64,000 nucleotides of DNA, from assembly GCA_024867545.1 (NCBI GenBank), contig JANFNE010000021.1:372001-436000 (forward strand), given 5' to 3'. Of the stretch, positions 39,443 to 51,600 are shown piece after piece. The notes under the pieces are model-generated. The model was not told the DNA's origin. It made no database searches and worked only from the letters and a program-made list of their open reading frames with translations. The stretch is from Phytopythium helicoides (Eukaryota > Oomycota > Peronosporomycetes > Pythiales > Pythiaceae). A program made the translations under genes and the position numbers. Numbering within the stretch: position 1 is the first letter of the stretch; each line of letters opens with the position of its first letter.

Positions 39443-41909
39443 ATGCGGGCGACGAGCGTTCGACTGGCGAAGGCGCTGCACGCGCGCGCTCTCCACGGCG
39501 GCGGGCGTGCTTTGGGCGTCGGTGGGGCGGCGCAGAGCGGCTGGCGGCGTGGCGACTGGCGATTCGCAGCGGTGGCGGCGGCGAGCGCTGTGACCGCTGC
39601 GGTCGTGCTGAAGAGCGACGCGGACTGCGACGCGCAGGTCCCGGCGGGGCTCTCGACGCCGCCGCTCGAGAGGCGCGGGCGCTATGGGCTGTACAGGGAG
39701 ATCGGCCGCGGCGGTGCGTGGACAATGAGGTTGGGTTGGTGTCACCAACTTGGTGATGCTGGTGCTGACGGTGGAGTCTTGATAGGCTTCTCGGTGGTGC
39801 GGCTGGCGATGGACATGGACACCAAGCAGGTTGGATGCGAGTGGGGTTGTCTGCGAGTTGGTGGCGCTTACGTTAGATGCCGCGGTGCACTCAGCTGCTG
39901 GCTGCCAAGATTTTCGATCCCAAGGCTGCGTCGCAGCAGTCGATTCGCTCGGAGGTGACAAGAGCAGGCAGGATTCGGATGAAACCCACGGAGACTGATG
40001 CTCGATGTTCATAGATCTCGATCCTCCGCCACCTCGGACAGCACCAAAACATCGTGTCACTCCATGACGTGCTGTTCTTGGACAAGGAGACCATCATGTT
40101 CACAGACTTGGTCCAAGGTGGCGAGCTGTTCGACTACATCGTCGATATGGTGAGGGTGTTGACTATCCTACTCTCGGCCTCCCAGGCTAACACCACAATT
40201 CCTGCCTCCAGGGATCCATCTCCGAAAAAGACGCGAGCAAGCTGCTGCGCGATGTGTGCCGCGGCTTAGCATATGTGCACTCCCTTGGAATTTGGTTCGT
40301 TCACGCTGAGCTCAGAGGTTGGTTTATGTGGTACATCACTGATTACTCGATGCCTGTGTCATCACAGCCACCGTGATCTCAAGCCAGAAAATGTGCTCCT
40401 GTCGAACAAAACACCGGACGCTGACATCAAAATCGCGGTACGGCAGCAAACAAGTGCTGAGCCCAGGAAGACTTCTACTGACTAACAAACGATGCTGTAG
40501 GACTTTGGTTTGAGCCGACATCAACGATCCAGCGATCTGATCCTTGAGGCGCATCCAAACGGGACAATGTGAGTCAGCACTTTTATCGTGCAGCATAAAA
40601 CCATGATTCACTAACTCAATGCTGACGACAACAGCGCATATTGGGCTCCAGAAATCATCAAGCGGCAACCCCAAGGCCACGGGGTGGATATGTGGGCCTT
40701 TGGCGTGCTGGCAAGTGTGCACGCTTTGCTTTTTACATTGCTGCTGGCGTCAGCTTCTCATCAATCTGTTTGTAGGCATACATTGCACTCACTGGAGTGC
40801 ATCCATTCGACCCAAAGGGTGACAGATCGGACGCAGAAATTGTCACTGAAATCGCAAGTGGGGAGTACGATGGTAAGGGTTATGCACGTGCGATGGGAAA
40901 AATATGTTGTGCTGACAAGGAACGATGATGGGAATTTTCGTCAGTGAGCAATCGCTGGTATCACGCTCTATCGGACGATGCAAAGGACTTTTTGGCTCGA
41001 CTGATGCACCCCGACCCAAAGAAGCGACTGACTGCAGTACAAGCGCTAGCCCACCCGTGGCTTCGTGGACAGACAACCTCTACAGACCCTCTATCAAGTG
41101 GTCATGCAGAGCGTCTACTTGCTTACCAGCGTTTGCAACAACTGCGCGCGAATATCTTAACAGTGATCATGGGTGTTCAGCACGACAAATTCGCCAAATG
41201 CCAGTCTGAGCTCATTCGCAGCGAAGGCAAGGGTGGGAACCAGGTTCCACGGACATCAACTGTTAACATGGACATGTTCAAGGAAGCCTTTTCGCTTTTC
41301 GACAAGGATGAATCAGGTGATATCGATCGTGAAGAGCTCCAAGGGATCATGCTCTCACTTGGCCAGCAACTTTCAAGGTAATCGAGCTTCAATCGCCCTT
41401 CTGGCTGTTGATTTACTCACTGTTTTCTTCCAGGTCGGAAATCGACTCGATCATGCGCCAAGCTGATACTGACGGTGACGGCAAAATCTCCTACATGGAG
41501 TTTGTGACGATGATGAATCAGCGACTATATCGACGGTACATTGGACTCGCTTTTTCTCACTTTGAATGGGATATCGTTTTGTTTCTCATCGTCTAACATT
41601 TTCTCTTTGGCTTGTGCAGTGGGGAGCTCACGGCTGCTGATCTAACGTCTGCATTCCGTGTACGTATTCCCCTAATTGACCACTTGTCTATCTGTAGATG
41701 GGTTATTCATGTGTTTATGCCTATAGATCTTCGACAGCAACGGGGACGGCTTTATCTCAAGCGACGAGCTCGACTACATGCTGCATCTATTGGGCAATAA
41801 GCGGCTGACTGCAGCCGAGATAAACAGCATCATCCAGGCTGTTGACGAGAACGGAGACGGCAAAATTGACTTTAAAGAGTTCTGTGCATTGATGCAAGTC
41901 AAGTTCTGA
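39443..41909 (+). CDS. Calcium-dependent protein kinase (CDPK) with four EF hands
   Basis: Thirteen exons (39443-39713, 39786-39829, 39895-39954, 40015-40149, 40212-40294, 40368-40437, 40501-40568, 40635-40710, 40776-40872, 40945-41377, 41434-41535, 41620-41659, 41727-41909) sum to 1662 bases, 553 residues, with all phases consistent. The kinase domain has GLYREIGRGGFSVVRLAMD, LLAAKIFDPK, GICHRDLKPENVLLS, IADFGLSRH, AYWAPEII, VDMWAFGVLAYIALTGVHPF. Four EF-hand loops follow: DKDESGDIDREE, DTDGDGKISYME, DSNGDGFISSDE and DENGDGKIDFKE. The intron 40711-40775 is GC-AG (CTG|GCAAGT); no GT alternative preserves the kinase motif. The N-terminus (about 70 residues, basic, then FAAVAAASAVTAAVVL) looks like a membrane or mitochondrial targeting segment, with no N-myristoylation glycine. 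Calcium binding to the EF hands should relieve autoinhibition. Confidence 0.93.
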
Positions 41910-42115
41910 GGTTGAAGGCAAACCGCTTGAAGCAGCACAGTTCAATGAAGAACCTTTCGTCAAATATGCATACTCAATGTAAGCGTTCACTTTCAACTTC
42001 AAAGCGGGCAAGTTTCAAGTAAATGTTCACATGTGTTCACAAACTACTTGCAGCATCCACCAGTTCTCAATCTGCTTCTGTGATCCCACTTCCAGTCCAC
42101 ACGATCCAGATCGTC

Positions 42116-42586
42116 ATGACCCAGTTTGTGCTTCTTACCGCCATTGCGGTTGCCCACACGACCTTTACTGTTGCCACAAACCCCATCCTCAACGTCGACA
42201 TCGGATCAACACCCCAACTCAACAACGCCGCAGGAATCGTCAACAAGAACACCGTGCTCAAGAACAACAACGTTGTCATCTCCGCCAGCACCGTGGCAGC
42301 CGTCCGCGACGATACGGTGTCCATGCAAGAAGCCGCCACTGACCTCCCTCCTGGTGTGACGATGACGGGTGATGAGGAGCCGATTGCCGACCAGGATGGT
42401 TCAGCTAGTGGGGCGACGGAGGCCAAGGTCTACGGCACGCGCCTCCGCTTTTGCTTCCGACTCCCGTCGGGTGACACGCGTTGTGGTTGGCGCTACCCGA
42501 TCGGTTACTGGTACGACATTGGTCAGTACAAGCACCAGAGCGAGTGTGAGTATGGACAGTCGTATGGCGCCTACTTCTACTGTTGA
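42116..42586 (+). CDS. Small secreted four-cysteine protein, copy 2 (CGWRYP/YWY family)
   Basis: 156 residues, signal peptide MTQFVLLTAIAVAHTTFTVA. The mature protein differs from copy 1 (33595-34065, opposite strand) at one residue, Tyr instead of Phe in ECEYGQ. The DNA from about 42172 to the stop has three differences from copy 1: two synonymous (AAC/AAT and GAC/GAT) and one replacing. Upstream of that point and immediately after the stop codon the similarity collapses. The module is again FCFRLPSGDTRCGWRYP, YWYDIG, SECEYG and YFYC. It lies just downstream of the CDPK and upstream of a coiled-coil gene, neither of which is duplicated near copy 1, so only the coding part was copied or homogenised. 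Function unknown. Confidence 0.75.
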   Translation: MTQFVLLTAIAVAHTTFTVATNPILNVDIGSTPQLNNAAGIVNKNTVLKNNNVVISASTVAAVRDDTVSMQEAATDLPPGVTMTGDEEPIADQDGSASGATEAKVYGTRLRFCFRLPSGDTRCGWRYPIGYWYDIGQYKHQSECEYGQSYGAYFYC

Positions 42587-42885
42587 AGCGATTGGAAGGC
42601 TGAACATTCGATGTGGGGACTGGCGTTTGGTTTTATGTCGATGGTAAGCGTGAAGTTTATCGTAGATTTCTGCACTACGTATAAACGAATATCAATCGTG
42701 CCGTTTGCGTTCAAAATCAATCACCAACAATTGTGGTGCCAGCTCTTACAAATGAAGCTGGAGTATTCTTGGTGTCAGAGAGCACCATCTCTATTTTTTG
42801 CTTCAGCTTAGTCGGCCGTTATTCAGCTCAATTTACTGCCTCTAGAATTCCTTCGTTACTGAACACCAAGTCGAGCCTCACAGGG

Positions 42886-44794
42886 ATGCGGTCGCCACGA
42901 CTTCGAGACGCGAGAGAAGAGCAACCCGAGGCAGCTGAACATGCTTCGACGTCTATTCCATCCAGTCGCGTATTGTCTCCTCGTTATAAGTCTCCCATGA
43001 GCGATTGCAGATCTCCTCGACGTAGCAAAACCGAAGTATCGATGCACTTTCGCTCGCGCACTCTGAGCTCACCGGGAGTGTTTAACGCTGGGGAGTTGCT
43101 CATGCCGATTGAAGAAGAGGTTGCAAGTCTACATCGTGCGCTCGCTGAATCCCGTGAGGAGGCACAGCTGGCCGCACGCATCGGCCAAACTTTGCTCGAA
43201 CGTAATCAGGAAATGGATGCTGAAATTGAGCGTCAAGACATCGCAGTAAGCAGATTGTAACAAACGGTGGCTACGATTCGTGACTTTGGACTAATCTACT
43301 GTGCTCAAACGAGTAGTTGTCAAACCGTGCTGAGCACGCTGAGCAAGAGGCTCGAGTTCTTGAGTCCAAGCTGACAAGCACCCACATGCAGGTGAGACTG
43401 CTCGAGATAGCACGAGCAAAGGCCGCAGATGAAGTCAACACCCTACTGGATGAGCTTGAACGGAGTCGGTGAGAACATGCATGTTGAAAACATTTGCAAG
43501 TTTCTTGCCACTGAGATGTTACCTGCTAGTTTACGCAACCAAGCAATGCAAGCTGAGCTGTCCAAAGTGCGAGAAGAAGTGCGCGAGGCTGTAGCAGCGA
43601 AGCGAGCAGTAGAAGAAGCAAATGAGCGGACGCGAAATGAACTGAAGGCACTACAGGCTGCGAACTACCTGATGAGTGACGAATTTGCAAAGTTAGAGCG
43701 CCAGCTTAATGAGGTTCATCATGCGGTTTTGTACTATTCGTCGTGGTTGATTGAATCTGACAAGCGTATCACTAGGCTGCTGTTGCTGAAAAGTCTTTGC
43801 AGCAAGGAATTGCAGCGCTGCATGAAGAGAACTCAAACCTTAAGCAGCAATTGCGCCATTCGGATCGTCATGATCGCGAGATGAGAGCCAAATACAATCA
43901 GCTATGGACAACAATGAACGATAAACATATAGAAGCAGAAAACCAGCGTAGTAGAGCCACTCAACTTGAGGAAACGGTAAGCGCGAAATTATTATTGCCA
44001 CTGATGAAGCGATCTATTTACTCTATCAAAGATTGAGCAACTGACCCAGGAGCTCGACGAGGTGAAAGAGGCGTTGCGTCAAGAGCAACTGCGAGTCTCG
44101 CAGCTGTATGACCAGAACAATGTTCGTTCATGAAACACCGATTTTGTGAAAGCTTAGCTTATCGACATATTGATCCATGTGATCCAGGAACTTGAAGGCC
44201 GTCTCAGTGCTCCAGAGCGACTATCATGTTCTAGACCAACCTCACCACGGTCTCCAACTCGACGACTGAGAGCCGGATCGCTTTTCTATGAGCTCTCAAG
44301 GGAGTTATCAGACGACATCCACGCAGTCATCGGGAACGGCACCTCTGATACTGCCGTGGAGGCTACGCCAGGTAGCCAAGGCAATAGCGCGTATGACGAC
44401 CCCAACAACGATTCAAGCGAACTTCACGCAGCACTGTGCTCTCCAGAAAAGCCCTACAACATCCTCAAAGAGGTCAGCTACAAATTTGCTAGCTTTTGCT
44501 TGATGCTGAACAGCACCCCTGACGTGTTTGTACAAACGGAGGATGTTCAGTTTTTTATGCTGACCGCTGCAGCCGTGAAGATCACTGGCGCCGGACTTGG
44601 CAATGACACATGCAACATTCACAACGAAGTACGTTCTCGGCGCTCACTATACCAAAGCAATCCAATCTCTAAGGAACTATTGGCCGCACCAGATGCTGTA
44701 CGAAGAAGCAATGAGCCAAGACATCACTTTCGATCAGTACCACCGGTGGCTTGAGCGCCGACTGGACGGAAAAGAGCACTTTCCTGCGGCATGA
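42886..44794 (+). CDS. Coiled-coil protein of unknown function, multi-exon
   Basis: Exons: 42886-43245, 43317-43468, 43530-43713, 43776-43976, 44032-44121, 44188-44472, 44551-about 44794. Introns are 53-78 bp with good GT..AG ends. The N-terminus (MRSPRLRDAREEQPEAAEHA) is Ser/Arg/Pro-rich. Residues about 65-350 form a long heptad-rich coiled coil (EEVASLHRALAESREEAQLA, KVREEVREAVAAKRAVEEAN, LAAL-type repeats, YNQLWTTMNDKHIEAENQRS). A Ser/Asp-rich linker leads to a small C-terminal part: FFMLTAAAVKITGAGLGNDT, then LRNYWPHQMLYEEAMSQDIT and YHRWLERRLDGKEHF. Near 44630-44640 a one-base break is needed to reach this last segment. No membrane segment. A cytoskeletal or scaffold role is plausible but unsupported. 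Confidence 0.62.
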
Positions 44795-45065
44795 CGCTCA
44801 CATCGATATCGACAATGGGCACGTAGCGCTGATATGTCAAGGGGTAAAAATTCCCAAACGACCACGCCACTCAATACGATTGTACCTCTACAATAGAGCT
44901 TCCAGTCCGGACGGACTCAATCGATGCACTTTCAACGATCTCACGTCATGAAAACCCTCTCATGTTGTTTGCTGTAACCTAAATACTGCTCATACTATGC
45001 TACACATCGCACATGGGAACTTCCTTCGGCTCCCCGCGCTCACATTTCATTTAGCCCTCCAATCC

Positions 45066-45509
45066 TCATACATTCTCGAGCTCGTCCAGCTCGTCGTCGT
45101 CCGACTCCCAGATCGGCTGGAGGCGCTTTTGCCGCTGGCGGAAGATCTGGGCCAGCTGGCGGTGTCGCTGCCGGGCCTCGATGTACTCGCGGAGCACTTG
45201 GTACCAAACTTCGGCCTGCTGCTCGCTCGCGGCTGAAAGGTACAACATGCGGCCGGTGCTGAGGCGAATGGCGAGTCCAAAGTCGACGCCGTCCCAGTAG
45301 AAGACGTCGGCGACTACGTCCGAGCGCAGCACCTTGGAACTCTCTCGGCTGTCCTTGCGGTACGTGAGGCAGCCCTCATGGAAGACGAAGTACCGGCGCT
45401 TCCAGCTCTTGACGCGGCCGCCCTGCTTGACCAGGAAGCCCTCGGCGTAGCCTTGCACTGCCACAACCTGGTGGTCGCTCGGACTCCGTTGACGTCGGCG
45501 GAGCAGCAT
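45066..45509 (-). CDS. PH-domain protein, 147 aa
   Basis: One exon from ATG 45509 (MLLRRRQRSPSDHQVVAVQG). A pleckstrin-homology domain fills most of it: GYAEGFLVKQGGRVKSWKRR, YFVFHEGCLTYRKDSRESSK, the beta strands around GLAIRLSTGRMLYLSAASEQ, and the final helix with its invariant Trp in QQAEVWYQVLREYIEARQRH. The KxGGRxxSWKRRYFV loop is the usual phosphoinositide-binding type. A helical, acidic tail (RQRQKRLQPIWESDDDELDE) follows. A longer protein with a further upstream exon cannot be excluded, because the frame closes just before a plausible acceptor. Probably a small membrane-recruited adaptor. Confidence 0.78.
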   Translation of the reverse strand: MLLRRRQRSPSDHQVVAVQGYAEGFLVKQGGRVKSWKRRYFVFHEGCLTYRKDSRESSKVLRSDVVADVFYWDGVDFGLAIRLSTGRMLYLSAASEQQAEVWYQVLREYIEARQRHRQLAQIFRQRQKRLQPIWESDDDELDELENV

Positions 45510-47013
45510 CCCAGGCGAGTGCGCTGTCTGTCGTCTGCGTACTCTCTGCGAGTCAAAAGCGGAAATGAGCCCTCATCGCGCCGGTGCAGTGGCTGGGGTC
45601 GAGGGCGATGGGCATCGGGTGCATGGTGTGGAAGGATGTGATTCGGGTCAGCAGCTCCTGGCTCGGGGCTGGGGTCTTCAGGGAGCCACATGGACGTCGA
45701 TGGGCTTGGTAATACACCACGCACAGTACTCCTTCGCTCGCGCGTGCGGGTAGACGACGGCCCCAGATGCTGACCAGAACGCCAAAGCTCGCAGATTTTC
45801 CATGAACGCGGCTCGTCTGGTCAGCATCGGGCTCGAAAATGCTCCGGAACGGAGCACTTGAAGCTCCACGTGCCACAGTCCAGTGCTCTTGAGCCTTACG
45901 CTGCTGTCGCTCGTGCCCCGAGCCTCACGGCAGCTTGTGGCGGCGGAGGCGTTGGTTGCAACCAGGGTCAGTAAGTGGCTGCGGAGAGCCCCAAATCTTT
46001 GAGTTGAGGTTTGTTCGGTGGCTACGAGCTCCATCATCGGGATTACTTGCGGCGTGCGAGCGGTGGCTAATGCGAGCCAAGAGGCAGTTCGTGGTGCCGC
46101 GACTGGCAGCCAGAAGAGGCAAAGCTGATGTAGTTCGCGGCGACTGATATGCTGCGTGTCAACGAGTGCCCGCCTGGCTGCCATGTCGATCTGCTCGACA
46201 CCAATGGAGGCTCAGCGAGCGTGGGTAGTTGCTGCCAGCGAGCACTCGGTGGGGAGCAAGTAGTAACCTCTGGACGAGCGGCCGAGGACGACTCGGTGGC
46301 TGTTAGTTCATCGCAATCGACGGCTCCATGGCGATTAGCTCACGAAAGCACCACCTACGAAACGATCTTTTGGGGATTTCTGTCTGGCAAAGTGAAGGTG
46401 ATGAGAGATGTCGAAGCTTCGGGCAGAGACGACGGCGAGCCAGCGTCAAATCTCTCTCTCTCCCTCGAAGAGTCCGGTCCAGCTCTGCTTCAACGTGGAC
46501 GTACGTCGGACCCAGGAAGGTCTGTCTGGTCGACCAGGCATGGGGTTTTACGTTGAAGACCTCGTCACAGCGCGACTCAAGCAGATGGAGGCCTCAAGCG
46601 CGGTAAAGGTCTCCAGGCGCATAGAGACACGAGAAGTGCTCGCAAACACACGCAACGAGCTCATGGAGGCCCAAGCACTCGCAAGCAAGCAACCCGACGC
46701 CACCACACGAAAATTCAGCCACCATTCAGTCCATTTTCCCAAATAGGAGTATCGTAGAAACAGACCAATCTCGGATTATATCGATTGATGAAGGTCTAAA
46801 TGAAGCTATTTAGAATTTATCTGATCCGTCGATATAGCTATACAACGAATTATAAAGGTTTTGAAATCGCGGTCCCACGGAGCGACTGTCACAAGGCAGG
46901 ATCCAGGTTGAACCTGCCGCGCAGGAAGAAAGAAGGTGACGCCAGCTCAGTGCGCTCATTCGCGGCTTTCCCGGAACGGCGGCCATCTCCCAGGCGTTCG
47001 TGGACCTCCAGCC
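45510..47013. other. Long region with at most one small gene
   Basis: 1.5 kb between the divergent PH-domain and MEMO genes. Apart from the small frame at 46408-46746, only shadow frames are open. An AT-rich patch lies at 46745-46870. Confidence 0.45.
46408..46746 (+). CDS. Possible small protein, 112 aa
   Basis: An open frame from ATG (MSKLRAETTASQRQISLSPS) to TAG, with Ser/Lys-rich beginning, GMGFYVEDLVTARLKQMEAS and a helical charged second half (SRRIETREVLANTRNELMEA). Composition is compatible with a real small protein, but there is no domain, splice or neighbour support. It could also be a chance frame in a promoter region. Confidence 0.3.
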   Translation: MSKLRAETTASQRQISLSPSKSPVQLCFNVDVRRTQEGLSGRPGMGFYVEDLVTARLKQMEASSAVKVSRRIETREVLANTRNELMEAQALASKQPDATTRKFSHHSVHFPK

Positions 47014-48408
47014 ATGTCGAAGGCGCAGAGCGTGCGGCTCAACACGCGCGTGCGGCTCGCGACCCACGCGGGCTCCTGGTACTCGCACGAGGACGACGTG
47101 CTCGACGGTCAGCTCGACGGTGCGTCGCTGGCTTCGGTGGCGGGCTCCAGACGCCGGCGGCGGACTCACGAGCGACGTGGGCGCGCAGGGTGGCTGCGCT
47201 CGGCGAGCGAGGAGAACGAGCGCGGGCCGAGGAAGGGCGTGCGCGCCATCATCGCGCCGCATGCGGGCTTCCGGTGAGAGCTCACTCGGCGGGCCAGAAG
47301 TGGAGAGGTTGCTGAGGATCGCTCTGGCGAGCAGGTACTCGGGGCCTACGGCAGGCGTTCGCGTACCACCACCTCATGGATCTGGACCACGTGAAGCGCG
47401 TGTTCATCCTCGGCCCGTCGCACCACTTCTACCTCAAGTGCGTGTGCTGCGTGGAGGTGACGACGGATTGGGTCTCACTGGAGGCGCTGCCGTTTTCTGC
47501 AGGGGTTGCGCCGTGTCGTCGGCGCAGGAGTACGAGACCCCGTGCGGGAACATCGCCATCGACACGGAGGTCAATGAGCGCCTTGTCAACACGGTGCGTT
47601 GAGCAGCATGGGTGCAGAGTGCCATTTCCACGCCGATTAATGCTTGGTTGTGCAGGGCAAATTCGCCACCATGTCGATGGACGTGGACGAAGACGAGCAC
47701 AGCATTGAAATGCATCTGCCATTCATCCACAAGGTCAGCTTCAGCCACCATCAACCTGGTCTTTGGGCTAGTGAGAGCTTACGCACAACCCTCTCTCGCT
47801 TTCAGGTCATGGGTGGTCGCAAGTTCACAGCGGTGCCGATCCTTGTTGGAAACACCAAGGCAAACACAGACGCTGAATACGGAAAGTGCGTGCAGCTACG
47901 GCTGCACATCAACCGCATTGTTCCAAGAAAACCTGATTTGCTGATGAGTGTGGGAAATGTCATCATAGGATCCTCGCGCCGTACTTTGACAACGAAGAGA
48001 ACCTGTTCGTGATCAGCTCGGACTTTTGCCACTGGGGTTCTCGGTGAGTAGGACTTGGCAAGCGCCTGATGTGGATGCGTGTCCCTAACCGGCATTCGGC
48101 TACCCAGATTCCGCTACCAACCCCACGACTCGACGTATGGTGAGATCCACGAGTACATTACGTATCTGGATCGCCAAGGCATGGAGTTGATCGAACACCA
48201 AGATTGTGCGGGCTTCGCCGAGTACCTGGAGAAGACGAGCAACACGATCTGCGGGCGACACCCAATCTCCCTGTTACTCTACACCATGCGTGCGGCGAAG
48301 GTCAAGTGCTCGCTCAAGTTCATCAAGTACGCGCAGAGCGGGGCGTGCAAGCACCACGGCGACTCGTCCGTTAGCTACGCATCGGCCGTGGTGTACGCGA
48401 GTCCGTGA
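47014..48408 (+). CDS. MEMO1: MEMO1-family protein, with one frame break
   Basis: Multi-exon. Exon 1 (47014-47119) gives [20 protein letters not shown]. Exon 2 (47189-47273) gives [13 protein letters not shown] and [10 protein letters not shown]. Exon 3 (47335-47437) gives [20 protein letters not shown]. Exon 4 (from 47503) starts [20 protein letters not shown]. Later exons give [62 protein letters not shown] and [20 protein letters not shown], ending [10 protein letters not shown]. The conserved His residues of HAGSW, APHAG and GPSHH and the Cys of SSDFCHW are present. In exon 3, near 47347-47352, one base breaks the frame between YSGPT and [18 protein letters not shown] proteins resemble non-haem iron dioxygenases and bind metal; animal MEMO1 regulates cell motility and redox/iron balance. 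Confidence 0.88.
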
Positions 48409-48687
48409 GGGAGTAAACGGAGGTGGAAGTTGCATGTTTCCCATCAACCAACAGAATAAAAAAAGGAGGAAAAAAAAAATATTTGTCAATTACGACGACT
48501 ACGCCACGATGAACTGTGGAAGTGAGGAAGAAGTGAGTTGATTGACGGGGTCTCCGCGCGCGCATCACCTAGTCGTCTTAATAGTTAGATATCGACAGCG
48601 CGGGGCCGCGGGGGTCGGACGATACGAGACGGCCGCTGCCAAACGCAGCCGCCGCGACAAAAAGTGGTCGGCTCAAAAGGCAACCTG

Positions 48688-51600
48688 CTACAGGTCGCAG
48701 CTCTTGGACGACAGAGCAAGTGACAGCCGCGGACGCTGGAACATCAGCAGCAGTGGCTTGGGACCCTTCTGCAGCAGCCGCATGGCCGCGCCAAAGCCCA
48801 TCTTGCTGATGTTGTTGTTGTTGATGCTGAGCAGGATGTCGCCGATCTCCACGCGATTCTTCTGCGACTCGCGAGTCACGGCACCCTCGCTCTTGACGTT
48901 GATAACCCGCGGGTAGTAGCTTGTACTCTCTTGCTTGACGACAATACCTAGCGGTCCGTCTTCTTCCTTCCACGTGATGTAGTACAGCGAGTGATCTATC
49001 TTCGGGTTGAGGCTCACACACGACTGACGCATGAATCGGTCGTCTTCTTGCGGGTTCGACTCCCGGATTTGCGTGTCGACCTGGTCGTCCACAACATCCG
49101 TGTGTCGGAATCGCAAAACTGCTGGGCGAGGGCCACTCTCGAGAATATCGATAACCTTCTGGAAACGAACGCCTTGGGTTGAAAACTCATTGATGAAGAT
49201 GAGGTGATCACCCGCGCGCACATTGAACATTCCGGGCAGTTGCTGATTGCCATGCGCCTGGAGGACACACGGGTACCCAGTGCTCGGGTCCGGACGGAAG
49301 CCAAGACCAAGCGGCACGCCTTCCTTCCAGAGCACCTCGTAATCCTCCTCACCAAGCACTTCGAGAGATCCGGACCGCAGACGGAACGACTCGGTCGGGT
49401 TCCGCATAAAATGAAGTCGGACAGGCTTCTGCACCTCCTGCAAAAGCGTCAGGATGCGGCGAATGTCACCCTTCTTGACACGAACCTTGCCCACTGCCAG
49501 CAGAACGTCTCCGCGAGATACTTCAAAAATGTCGGCGCAGTTGCTCAAGCTTTCATGAACTCGGCGGACGATTGGCATGCCAGACATCGGGTCACTCTCA
49601 AAGTAGAGCCCTAGCAGGCCACACTCCCAAACAATCTCGTACTCGTTCTGGATCTGCTTGGGTGGCTCGTACTCAGCCAGACGCTTTGCGAGAGTCCCGG
49701 AAGCGCGGGCTATTGCTACCGTAACGACTGTCCGAGTCGTTGTAGTATTCGCTACCGCTGCGGTCACTCGCGGAAACCGAGCTCTGCATAGAGATCATAG
49801 TGTTGTTACGATCCTTTACAGAGGGTCGAGAGAAGGAGCTCGACATCGAGATTGAGCTCTCGGTGGTGCGCTCATCATCCAACGAGCCGACGTACGACAC
49901 ATCACGTTCGAAGCTGAGCGTGTTTGCTGCAGACAGATCCCGTCGCACAAGCCAGCCACGTACGAACGACTGAATGAAAGTTGCCGCCTTCACACGCTTC
50001 ACTGCTATCCGAGCCAAGTGTCCACGCGTGTTGGCCTGAATTCGAAGAGCAGCGCGATGCCTTGCTACCAGCACACGGAAGCGACGCTCGCATCTCCATC
50101 GGCGGAATGCAGATTGAACACGAACGCACGAGCCACGAAGGCGCTGGTACTTGATACGTACCGAGTACCCGAGGCAATACCGCTGAAGTGTCACCACCGA
50201 CTTGTACAGCGCCTTGGCACGAGCAGTCTCAAGGGCTTGGTGGGCCTCGAGCAAGCAAAACACCTTCGTCTTGCCAACCTGGAAAGGAGGGTGCTTGGAG
50301 TTCGCAAGCCAGCTAAACCGCTCAGAGAACGCGCTAACCATCTGGGCTGCCACATTCTTCTCATTCTGACCTTGAGCGCTTGGAACCTGGGATAGAATGC
50401 AACTGTAGGTCTTGATAAACGTGTCGTGGCTGAATCGCACCGGGTAGCCACTTCGCGAGATCTTGACGGCTTCCAGAACACCACCGCAGCGCAGCTGCTC
50501 GAGTAGGCGGACCTTGTCAAACTTGGACGAGCTCACTTCATCATTTGGTTTAATGCACCGAATGAAGTGGGGCTCCGTCGCGTTGAGCACCTCAAGCAGT
50601 GAGTTCAACTGATTCTTGAACTGAGCGACGACTGTCGAAGACATGATGCCTGACCGACGGCGCGCGCCTTCACCCCCGCTCGAGTCGAAACGAATCTTAC
50701 CACGTCCTCCCTTCGGCGAAGCCTCATCCCTGGTCTCGAACAAGGAGCGCACGAACGGGTGAATCGGATCCCTTCAGAAGATCAACAGCCTCCGTGTGCA
50801 TGTTGTCCTTGTTCTTCTCACAGAATCCGTCGCTCATGTAGCACACATCACCCGCGTAGTGGCGGATAACAAACTGCCCCTTGGCACGCTGGAGCTTTGT
50901 GACTGTGAAGGACTCGTGCTTGGAAAAGCACTCGTAGTACTTGTTTGCCAGCTTCTCGTCGTTTCCGCGAGGGATCAAGCACTGCTCGTCTAGAAGAGAG
51001 AACAAACCCATCTGACGGGTCTCCAGCATCTGAACACAAATGTCGTTGTTCGGGTAGTCGACGAACTTCCATGGGATCTCTTCAGCGACGTACTGGTCCT
51101 GTTCCATTTTGAAGACAAAGCGCGCGAAAAGCTGCTGCAGCTTCTCGTTCGCGTAGTTGATGCAAAGCTGCTCAAGACGGTTCTCCGCAAAAATCTCAAA
51201 GCCAAAGATATCGACGACGCCAATGAATTGACTGCCCGGCTCCTCCGCATACTGGATTGACGCGTTGATGCGAGACACGAGCCAGTTGAACATGTTCGAG
51301 TAGAGCGTCCGGACGACCTGAGTCACGAGTTGAGATAGCTTGGCTCACTGGCAGGCGAGTCGTGATAAACTCAGCACCAGCCTTGATCTGCTTCGTGCAC
51401 AAAGTGTTGCGCAGCGCATTCTCGCGCACACCAAGTAGTCGGCAGACGGCATCGACACTCGAGGAACAGCTGGCCATATCGACAATCGAAGAGTCCTTGC
51501 CGTTCTCAGTGGTAAAGCTGACGTCTCCAAGGTGAAGGACTGCCGACACCACCTTCATAACATTCAGCTGCTCCTCGTTGCCCATACCGATGCTACCCAT

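Noticed and set aside
38082..39725. The full 547-codon frame as one protein
   Set aside because: Its first about 120 codons run antisense to the CDPK first exon and are Arg/Ser/Pro-rich; the coding-like part begins near 39363.
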